NCBI GenBank assembly: GCA_018700255.1
Contig: JABISU010000228.1
Coordinates: 1-6,874, forward strand
DNA: 6,874 nucleotides
Source: Flavobacteriales bacterium
GTDB lineage: Bacteria > Bacteroidota > Bacteroidia > Flavobacteriales > UA16
Direction of reading: 5' to 3'
Shown: piece by piece, positions 1 to 5,431 of the stretch
How the letters are laid out: every line of letters starts with the position of its first letter
How positions within the stretch are numbered: position 1 is the stretch's first letter
The notes under the pieces: model-generated
Databases searched by the model: none
The model's input: only the letters and a program-made list of their open reading frames with translations
Told to the model about the DNA's origin: nothing
Program-made: the position numbers and the translations under genes

Positions 1-335
1 GAGATAGACTAGATGGCCACATGGTACAAGGGCATGTGGATACAACAGGAACGCTTGTGAGTAGCGAGTCACGTGATGGGTCTTATCTATTAAAATTCGA
101 GCACCCTTATTCAGATGATAACCCACAAGATATTACAATTTCTAAGGGGTCAATTACCATAAATGGAATTTCTCTTACTGTGGTAGATAGCGCGGTAGGT
201 TCGTTTTCGGTGGCGTTGATTCCATATACTTGGTCAGAAACCAATATGCATCTGTTAACCGAGGGTGATAAGGTAAATTTAGAGTTTGATATTTTCGGAA
301 AGTATATCTCGAAAATGATGGCTGTGAGACTTTAG
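1..335 (+). CDS. ribE: Riboflavin synthase, alpha subunit (C-terminal part, 5' end outside window)
   Basis: Riboflavin synthase converts two molecules of 6,7-dimethyl-8-ribityllumazine into riboflavin plus a pyrimidinedione, the last step of vitamin B2 synthesis, in the cytoplasm. The frame is open from the left edge (first whole codon at 3) and encodes 110 residues before TAG at 333-335, about the second half of a protein usually near 200 residues. It begins inside the hallmark GH-x-V-x-GHVD motif that opens the second lumazine-binding barrel, and continues through [21 protein letters not shown] and GDKVNLEFD. The Ser and Thr of ISLTV (171-179) and the Asp of LEFD (288-290) match positions described near the active site in characterised enzymes. 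The ATG at 21 is internal, not the true start. Its stop overlaps that of lptB by 4 bp. The family call is firm. The symbol ribE follows one convention; the same gene is called ribC in E. coli. Confidence 0.95.
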   Translation, partial: DRLDGHMVQGHVDTTGTLVSSESRDGSYLLKFEHPYSDDNPQDITISKGSITINGISLTVVDSAVGSFSVALIPYTWSETNMHLLTEGDKVNLEFDIFGKYISKMMAVRL

Positions 336-1069
336 TTGCGACTCCGTAATTTAAAGTTCTTACCCAAGTATACTCTTCGGACTTGCTCGTCTGCAGCTAA
401 AAACTCAGTTGATCCTTCCTTCAATATTTTCCCTTCAAATAGCAGATAGGCTCTATCCGTAATGTGTAGCGTTTCTTGAACATTGTGGTCGGTAATAAGT
501 ATACCTATTTGCTTCTCTCGGAGTTGTTGAACGATTCGTTGAATATCTTCTACTGCGATAGGGTCAACTCCGGCAAAAGGCTCATCAAGTAGAATAAAAG
601 TGGGGTTGCATGCTAGGGATCTCGCAATTTCAGTTCGACGTCTTTCACCTCCAGAGAGCACCTTTCCCATGCTTTTTCTCACCTTTTCAAGACCAAACTC
701 TTCAATTAATTCCTCTAACCTACTAGATTGCTCAGTCTTACTTAGAGGTTGTAACTCCAAGATGGCAGCAATATTATCTTCAACAGAGAGATCCCTAAAC
801 ACTGAAGCTTCTTGTGGTAAATATCCAATCCCCTTCTTTGCTCTTTCGTGCATAGCTTGGTTAGTAATCTCCTCAGATCCGATAAACACCTTTCCATTGT
901 CCGGCTTGACAAGACCGACTACCGCGTAGAAACTTGTTGTCTTGCCGGCACCGTTGGGGCCTAAAATTCCAACAACTTCTCCTGGCTCAACGAAGAAGCT
1001 TACATCGTCGACAACCTTTCTGCCACCATAACTTTTCTCAAGGCCTTCAGCACGTAGGACATTTTCCAT
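332..1069 (-). CDS. lptB: Lipopolysaccharide export ABC transporter ATP-binding protein LptB
   Basis: LptB is the cytoplasmic ATPase that, as a dimer under LptF and LptG, drives extraction of lipopolysaccharide from the inner membrane and its passage along the Lpt bridge to the outer membrane. The 245-residue product is the usual LptB length, a single nucleotide-binding domain. Visible motifs are Walker [10 protein letters not shown] (37-45), Q-loop Gln86 in YLPQEASVF, the LptB-like signature LSGGERRR (138-145), Walker B with catalytic Glu in [11 protein letters not shown] (160-170) and switch His195 in ITDHNV. The [16 protein letters not shown] and [13 protein letters not shown] stretches distinguish LptB from branched-chain amino acid transporter ATPases of similar size. 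It is last in the operon, 12 bp after the DUF5686 gene. LptF, LptG, LptC, LptA and LptD are not in the window. The sequence before the ATG is AT-rich with no Shine-Dalgarno, normal for Bacteroidota. Confidence 0.95.
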   Translation of the reverse strand: MENVLRAEGLEKSYGGRKVVDDVSFFVEPGEVVGILGPNGAGKTTSFYAVVGLVKPDNGKVFIGSEEITNQAMHERAKKGIGYLPQEASVFRDLSVEDNIAAILELQPLSKTEQSSRLEELIEEFGLEKVRKSMGKVLSGGERRRTEIARSLACNPTFILLDEPFAGVDPIAVEDIQRIVQQLREKQIGILITDHNVQETLHITDRAYLLFEGKILKEGSTEFLAADEQVRRVYLGKNFKLRSRN

Positions 1070-1081
1070 TTTATAAAAGTA

Positions 1082-3529
1082 TTAAAGTTCTACGGTCACA
1101 CCAACACGAATTCCATGGTTCTGTCTCATTCCTTCCGAGGATTCAGTCAATCTAAAGTGATAATCGACTCGAATAAATTGAAAGATGTTTTCAATTCCGA
1201 CAACGGCTTCAGCATAATATCCATTCAAGCCAGTTGTTCCTTCCGGTAGCGCTATTAGAGTTTCGTGTCGTGTATCCCATGACCCTAAAACACCTTTCAC
1301 CCCAACAACTTCACGCATTCCAGCCCTTCTAATTAGAGGTATGTGATTTAAGATAGCACCCTCGCCATGCCACTCTATACTTGCTCGAGTCCATTTGTCA
1401 GTTACGAACTCAAAGTATCTCAATAAATTAAACGAAGGCTGGATAGATAAAAGCGTTTCATTTGCGGGTTGTAGTTCCATTAGAGCAAAGGGAGCTGTCC
1501 CGGAATAAACACCAGAATTTGTATTCCACCGAATTCTACCAAATGGCCCAAACCTTAGTTTACCCTCCAATTCTATAGTATATCTCCCATACCTATACTG
1601 ACTCCCCGCTATATCTCTCCAAGCCTGCGTAGTTGTAAAAGTGACAATAGGAAATTTCGAGCCGAGAGAAACTCGATCAAATGCCCCAGATACAAATTTC
1701 TCTCCATGCGCATATTTCACTTGTAAAGTGCTTTCAGCGGTAATTAAAGTCGAGTTCCCTGTTGCATCCACTGGAATAAACTCAAGCTCACCTACAGCCT
1801 CAACTTTTCGGTGCCTTAACTCAATAAATGTTGACCAACCTGAGCCGAATTCGGCCAAATAGCTTGCCTCAGATTTTATTACCTCAGTGAGATTGTTCTG
1901 CCCCCCTTCGATGGACAAAGCCGAATTAAAGATATTTCCCTGCTCGAAATACCCCAACATTCCGAACTGCTCAAGATCTTTAGAATACGAAGCAAACCAT
2001 TTAATACGAGGAATTTTGCGTTGTATCCAGATGAATAGAGCTTTATACTTAAACTTCTTATCCTCAGTACCATATGCAACATAAAATTTGGGCATAAAAG
2101 TCCTACTAAATTTATTTGAAGTAGAAGCCCCCAACCGAATGCGATGCCCCTCAACTAAATTCTTTGAATAGGTATAGTACCATGGCCCCAATTCAATTTT
2201 TCCGAGCATTAAATTTCCACTTCCGAGTCCAAACAAAAAGCCCTTTATGAATTTATATTGCCTCATAGACTGAACACTGTCAGCCATTAAGTAAATGTTT
2301 GACTCCTTCTCTAATAAGGGTTCCGGTCTCTTCGATGCCCATGCTTGTTCAAGAACTTCATTACTTCCCTTTGCAAACGACAAGTCCCTTCTTGATGTCC
2401 AAACTGAATCTGGCCACTCCTGTGCAAATTCAAAATCGGTGTTCACAACTGTACTCCTACCATATAACCCCATACTGGACCCTGTGAAAGAGATGTCCAT
2501 TACCTCCTCTCGTTTTAAAAGAACCCAATTACCATCGATCTGAGCATATTCCTGCTTCCATCTTAAAGCTCGTATCAAGTTTAAATTAGCTCCTTCACTA
2601 ATCTTGGCCTCAACCTTACTAAGCGCTAAAGTTAACGTATCTATCCAAAGCTCCCCTTCAAAAGTCAGTTCTCCTCTTCTTCTAGGAACAAATGCAAGAT
2701 GGAATGCAGGGCGTCCAGAAATATTTAATGTATCTAAAATATAGTATCGGTAATGAAGGTTTCCTCTATCGTGCAAAGGACTGGTAAATGCCTTGTCAAC
2801 TAGAAGAAGTTGGTTCTCGTATAGATTAATATTAAGAAATTCAGCAGTTACACTTGATGAATTTTCCCCATCAGAAAACCAAGTAGCACGAGCTGCTTCA
2901 ACCCTTTGTTCTTTCCTTCTTGGTTTTTTTTGTGTCCTTTTAGTTCCTATAGATTCTGAAAAGAAAGTAGGTAATGCAATCCTTGCATCTGAAGAGTCTA
3001 ACCCATCCCATATCCAACCAAAAGCTCCCCAAATTTTTCTACTTGGAATTTTCTCAGGAATATCATTCAAATCAATCTGTAGCCTTTCATGATATTTATA
3101 ACTAACCCCAGGTAGTTTTGCTGGGTCATTAATGGATTTGGCCTCTGCCACCCTTTGCATAAGAGGTTTTGCAGGATTTTTCTGTTTCTTGTCTGGCCTG
3201 ACTTCAGCAATGGCTAATTCTATGCGTTTTGATTCAAGAGCTATATCTAATTTCTGTCTAACTTGTTTTTGTACTGGTATACTTTGTGATGTGTACCCCA
3301 TAAATGAGATATGAACCCTAGATACTTTACGTTCACTTACAAGTTGATATTCGCCTAAGCCATTTGTCATTGTACCAATTGAAGTACCCGAAAAACTAAC
3401 ATTGACATACGGAAGCGCCTTTCCGGTTTCGCCATCGAACACCCTGCCTGAAACTACTGTTTTTTGGGCTGTAAAGCCTAAGCTAAAAAAATATAATGCG
3501 GTAAGTAGTAAAACGTCTTTAAGGTTCAT
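1082..3529 (-). CDS. DUF5686 and carboxypeptidase-regulatory-like domain outer-membrane protein
   Basis: Function is unknown; I recognise the family by architecture. Residues 1-21 form a signal peptide (short charged start, hydrophobic LLLTALYFFSLGF, cleavage probably near TAQ). Residues about 24-100 are a carboxypeptidase-regulatory-like Ig-fold domain (VVSGRVFDGETGKALPYVNV, then GTSIGTMTNGLGEYQL), as found at the N terminus of many Bacteroidota surface and TonB-dependent proteins. Residues about 120-370 are the soluble DUF5686 core, including DTLNISGRPAFHLAF, PRRRGELTFEGELWID (282-297) and a strongly basic stretch at 197-209. From about 430 to 815 alternating polar and aromatic strands suggest an outer-membrane beta-barrel, with the family-typical NHIPLIRRAGMREVVG near 728-743. 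No TonB box or plug is evident. It lies 9 bp after tatC and 12 bp before lptB, so an envelope role is inferred from context. An A8 tract (2924-2931) interrupts nothing; the frame is intact. Confidence 0.88.
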   Translation of the reverse strand: MNLKDVLLLTALYFFSLGFTAQKTVVSGRVFDGETGKALPYVNVSFSGTSIGTMTNGLGEYQLVSERKVSRVHISFMGYTSQSIPVQKQVRQKLDIALESKRIELAIAEVRPDKKQKNPAKPLMQRVAEAKSINDPAKLPGVSYKYHERLQIDLNDIPEKIPSRKIWGAFGWIWDGLDSSDARIALPTFFSESIGTKRTQKKPRRKEQRVEAARATWFSDGENSSSVTAEFLNINLYENQLLLVDKAFTSPLHDRGNLHYRYYILDTLNISGRPAFHLAFVPRRRGELTFEGELWIDTLTLALSKVEAKISEGANLNLIRALRWKQEYAQIDGNWVLLKREEVMDISFTGSSMGLYGRSTVVNTDFEFAQEWPDSVWTSRRDLSFAKGSNEVLEQAWASKRPEPLLEKESNIYLMADSVQSMRQYKFIKGFLFGLGSGNLMLGKIELGPWYYTYSKNLVEGHRIRLGASTSNKFSRTFMPKFYVAYGTEDKKFKYKALFIWIQRKIPRIKWFASYSKDLEQFGMLGYFEQGNIFNSALSIEGGQNNLTEVIKSEASYLAEFGSGWSTFIELRHRKVEAVGELEFIPVDATGNSTLITAESTLQVKYAHGEKFVSGAFDRVSLGSKFPIVTFTTTQAWRDIAGSQYRYGRYTIELEGKLRFGPFGRIRWNTNSGVYSGTAPFALMELQPANETLLSIQPSFNLLRYFEFVTDKWTRASIEWHGEGAILNHIPLIRRAGMREVVGVKGVLGSWDTRHETLIALPEGTTGLNGYYAEAVVGIENIFQFIRVDYHFRLTESSEGMRQNHGIRVGVTVEL

Positions 3530-3538
3530 TTATTATGG

Positions 3539-4369
3539 CTATGCACTCATTTGACTCTCTCTACGCTTCTCTTCCCTTCTAGCGATTACAATGCCTAACT
3601 CGTATAATGCGAGTACAGGTAATGAAACCATAATCTGACTTGTAATGTCTGGAGGAGTTATTATCGCGGATAAAACAAGAATTCCCACAAGTGCGTGCTT
3701 CCGGTATTTCTTAAGTCCCTTAGGTGTAACCACGCCTGCCCTGGCTAAGAAGAAAATTAGCACTGGAAGCTGAAAAATTAGCCCCGCCGCAAACGAAATG
3801 GTAGAAACAGTTTTTACATAAGACATAACCCCAATTCTCGCAGCGACATCTCCGAGCTCATAGTGACCTAGGAATTGAAGTGAAAGCGGGACGATGCCCC
3901 AATATCCGAAGGCAACCCCTAAGAAAAATAAAGTAGATGAAGCTGCACCAGCACCTTGAGCTGACTTCTTTTCAGCCTTCTTCAAGGCGGGTTTAATAAA
4001 CGCCCACAACTGAAGTGTTATAATAGGGAATGCGATAATGATTCCTCCCACCAAAGAGACGACTATATGGGCGGTGAAGTTCCCCATCATGGAGGTGTTA
4101 ATCAGTTCATACGTGATTTCTTTCACACATAACTTATCTCCAACACCGATTAATTCGGAAATTTTACACCAAATTCGAAAGCTAATAAACTCCTCATTTC
4201 TAGGCCCGAATAAAACAGTATTAAATAACCAATCCTTTTGAATAAACAAAATGGTAGCGCCTGCAAAAATAGAGATAACAGAATAAAACAACCTCTTTCT
4301 AATCTCCTCGAGGTGGTCAAAAAAACTCATTTCTTTTTCGTCCGGCATCTCCTGATCTAATGGACTCAT
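3539..4369 (-). CDS. tatC: Sec-independent (twin-arginine) protein translocase subunit TatC
   Basis: TatC is the polytopic inner-membrane receptor that binds twin-arginine signal peptides and, with TatA/TatB-type partners, moves folded proteins to the periplasm. The 276 residues are slightly longer than E. coli TatC (258). The N-terminal cytoplasmic motif HLEEIRKRL (19-27) precedes the first membrane helix (about 28-44). The FPIITLQLWAFIKPALKKAEKK block (114-135) spans the helix 2 end and first cytoplasmic loop, with Glu133 in the conserved acidic position. ITPPDITSQIMVSLPVLALYELG (237-259) is the classic C-terminal signature. Six helices are plausible. The loop between helices 1 and 2 (about 46-97) is long and holds Cys68 and Cys81. 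It starts 9 bp after kdsD. No tatA or tatB is in the window, so the partner must be encoded elsewhere. The identification is firm. Confidence 0.96.
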   Translation of the reverse strand: MSPLDQEMPDEKEMSFFDHLEEIRKRLFYSVISIFAGATILFIQKDWLFNTVLFGPRNEEFISFRIWCKISELIGVGDKLCVKEITYELINTSMMGNFTAHIVVSLVGGIIIAFPIITLQLWAFIKPALKKAEKKSAQGAGAASSTLFFLGVAFGYWGIVPLSLQFLGHYELGDVAARIGVMSYVKTVSTISFAAGLIFQLPVLIFFLARAGVVTPKGLKKYRKHALVGILVLSAIITPPDITSQIMVSLPVLALYELGIVIARREEKRRESQMSA

Positions 4370-4378
4370 TGTTGGGCT

Positions 4379-5350
4379 TTATTTATTGCTAGTAACACCC
4401 TCTTTAACGAGGTCATGCAAATGTACTAACCCTAGATACTCATTATCTTCAGTTGTTACAATTACTTGTGAAATCCCTAAGTCTTGCATCGCTGAAGCAG
4501 CATTAGCTGCAAGTTCCTTATGAGACTTAATAAGTGGATTCTTACTCATAATCTCTGACGCTTTAGCGCTGCTTTCTTTTTCGAGTGCACGCCTTAGGTC
4601 TCCGTCTGTGATTATTCCTACTATTTTTTCATTTTGAATAACAACAGTTGCACCATATCGTCCTTCAGTCATGGACATAAGCACTTCTTGAAGTGGCGAT
4701 TCTAGATTTACCTGAGGAGTTCGATCTTTGTCAAAGAGGTCTTCCAATGTGACGGTGAGTTTCTTTCCCAAAGCACCTCCAGGGTGAAATTTAGCGAAAT
4801 CTTCAGCTTTGAATCCACGAATTTCCATAAGACACATTGCAATAGCATCACCAAGTGCCATTTGGACCGCGGTACTTGTTGTAGGAGCTAAGTCATAAGG
4901 GCAAGCTTCGGCATCTATTCCAGCAATAAGAACGTGGTCAGATTGTTTCGCAAGTGGCGAGTCAGAAGCTCCAGTAACTCCAATAATTGGATGCCCATGC
5001 TGTTTCAAAAGAGGCACAAGAGCCATTACTTCTGGACTTCTCCCACTCTTTGATAGGCATAAAACGACGTCACCCAATTGAATTACCCCTAAATCTCCGT
5101 GAACGGCATCCCCTGCATGAACGAACAAAGCAGGAGATCCGGTGGAATTTAGAGTTGCTACTATCTTTCTACCGACATCCGCGCTTTTACCCACTCCAGT
5201 TAAAACCACACGCCCCTTAGTTTTAATAATCAACTTGATTACATCTACAAAGCTGTCATCTAATAGTGTTGCAAGTCGATGTATAGCATCTCCTTCCATA
5301 CGAAGCGTATTAAGCGCTCTGTTTAAAATAGTGTCGTCAGATCTGGACAT
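4379..5350 (-). CDS. kdsD: D-arabinose-5-phosphate isomerase (KpsF/GutQ/KdsD family)
   Basis: The enzyme interconverts D-ribulose 5-phosphate and D-arabinose 5-phosphate, the first committed step towards Kdo, the inner-core sugar of lipopolysaccharide. The 323 residues match the usual two-part form (E. coli KdsD 328). An SIS sugar-phosphate isomerase domain (about 30-195) carries GVGKSADVGRK (52-62), HAGDAVHGDLG (78-88), SKSGRSPE (100-107), DAEACPYDLAPTTST (146-160) and FAKFHPGGALGKKL (185-198). Lys55, Glu107, Glu148 and His189 align, at a constant offset of four, with the E. coli residues Lys59, Glu111, Glu152 and His193 implicated in catalysis. Two CBS domains follow (about 205-263 and 267-320), each with the IVGIITDGDLRRAL or YLGLVHLHDL type ending, probably regulatory. 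It is the first gene of the operon, divergent from recQ, and lacks a Shine-Dalgarno. Paralogues of this family (kpsF, gutQ) share the fold, but the lptB linkage favours the lipopolysaccharide role. Confidence 0.93.
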   Translation of the reverse strand: MSRSDDTILNRALNTLRMEGDAIHRLATLLDDSFVDVIKLIIKTKGRVVLTGVGKSADVGRKIVATLNSTGSPALFVHAGDAVHGDLGVIQLGDVVLCLSKSGRSPEVMALVPLLKQHGHPIIGVTGASDSPLAKQSDHVLIAGIDAEACPYDLAPTTSTAVQMALGDAIAMCLMEIRGFKAEDFAKFHPGGALGKKLTVTLEDLFDKDRTPQVNLESPLQEVLMSMTEGRYGATVVIQNEKIVGIITDGDLRRALEKESSAKASEIMSKNPLIKSHKELAANAASAMQDLGISQVIVTTEDNEYLGLVHLHDLVKEGVTSNK

Positions 5351-5380
5351 AAATCAATATTATTAAGCCTTGAAAATAAA

Positions 5381-5411
5381 TTTGTGGTTTTAAATAAACT
5401 CCTTATCTTTA
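5381..5411 (+). promoter_or_regulatory. Candidate recQ promoter, Bacteroidota type
   Basis: TTTG at 5381-5384 is followed, after a 19-base spacer, by TATCTTTA at 5404-5411. This resembles the known Bacteroidota housekeeping sigma pattern (-33 TTTG, about 19-21 bases, -7 TAnnTTTG), with only the final G of the -7 box not matching. Transcription would start near 5417, giving a leader of roughly 15 bases before the recQ ATG at 5432. Such short patterns arise by chance in AT-rich DNA, so the position and spacing carry most of the weight. Confidence 0.45.
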
Positions 5412-5416
5412 TTGAG

Positions 5417-5424
5417 CAAATTTA
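5417..5424 (-). promoter_or_regulatory. Candidate -7 element for the kdsD-tatC-DUF5686-lptB operon
   Basis: Read on the minus strand, 5424 to 5417 is TAAATTTG, an exact match to the Bacteroidota -7 consensus TAnnTTTG. It would place the transcript start near 5410 and leave a leader of about 60 bases before the kdsD ATG. No matching TTTG or TTG -33 element is found at the expected distance, which would fall inside the recQ start region, so this is a weak call. If real, it overlaps the recQ promoter footprint. Confidence 0.3.
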
Positions 5425-5431
5425 GACATTG

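Larger units (their letters stand above)
5351..5431. other. Divergent intergenic region between kdsD and recQ
   Basis: This 81-bp, strongly AT-rich spacer separates the start codons of two divergently transcribed genes, so promoters for both the kdsD operon and recQ must lie here or just inside the coding ends. It shows no Shine-Dalgarno ahead of either ATG, as is common in Bacteroidota. No RNA gene, riboswitch fold or strong hairpin is visible. It is the only non-coding stretch longer than 12 bp in the window. Confidence 0.9.

Noticed and set aside
291..316. Perfect 7-bp inverted repeat (ATTTTCG / CGAAAAT, 12-base loop) near the end of riboflavin synthase, possible lptB terminator.
   Set aside because: The stem is AT-rich and short, the loop is long, there is no following T-run on the minus strand, and the bases encode conserved residues (IFGKYISK), so coding constraint explains it.
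600..929. Open frame of 109 codons on the + strand within lptB.
   Set aside because: It is the antisense shadow of a gene with full ABC-ATPase motifs; the translation shows no domain and no promoter or start context.
1879..2154. Open frame of 91 codons on the minus strand inside the DUF5686 gene, in another frame.
   Set aside because: It lies wholly within the intact 815-residue frame, and its sequence resembles no family; an out-of-frame shadow.
2793..3092. Open frame of 99 codons on the + strand opposite the DUF5686 gene, with some hydrophobic stretches.
   Set aside because: Antisense to a well-supported gene, with no start signal or recognisable domain.
5351..5431. Riboswitch, small RNA or operator palindrome in the divergent spacer.
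   Set aside because: The region is only 81 bp of AT-rich sequence with no stable stem-loop, conserved riboswitch core or clear palindrome visible by eye.
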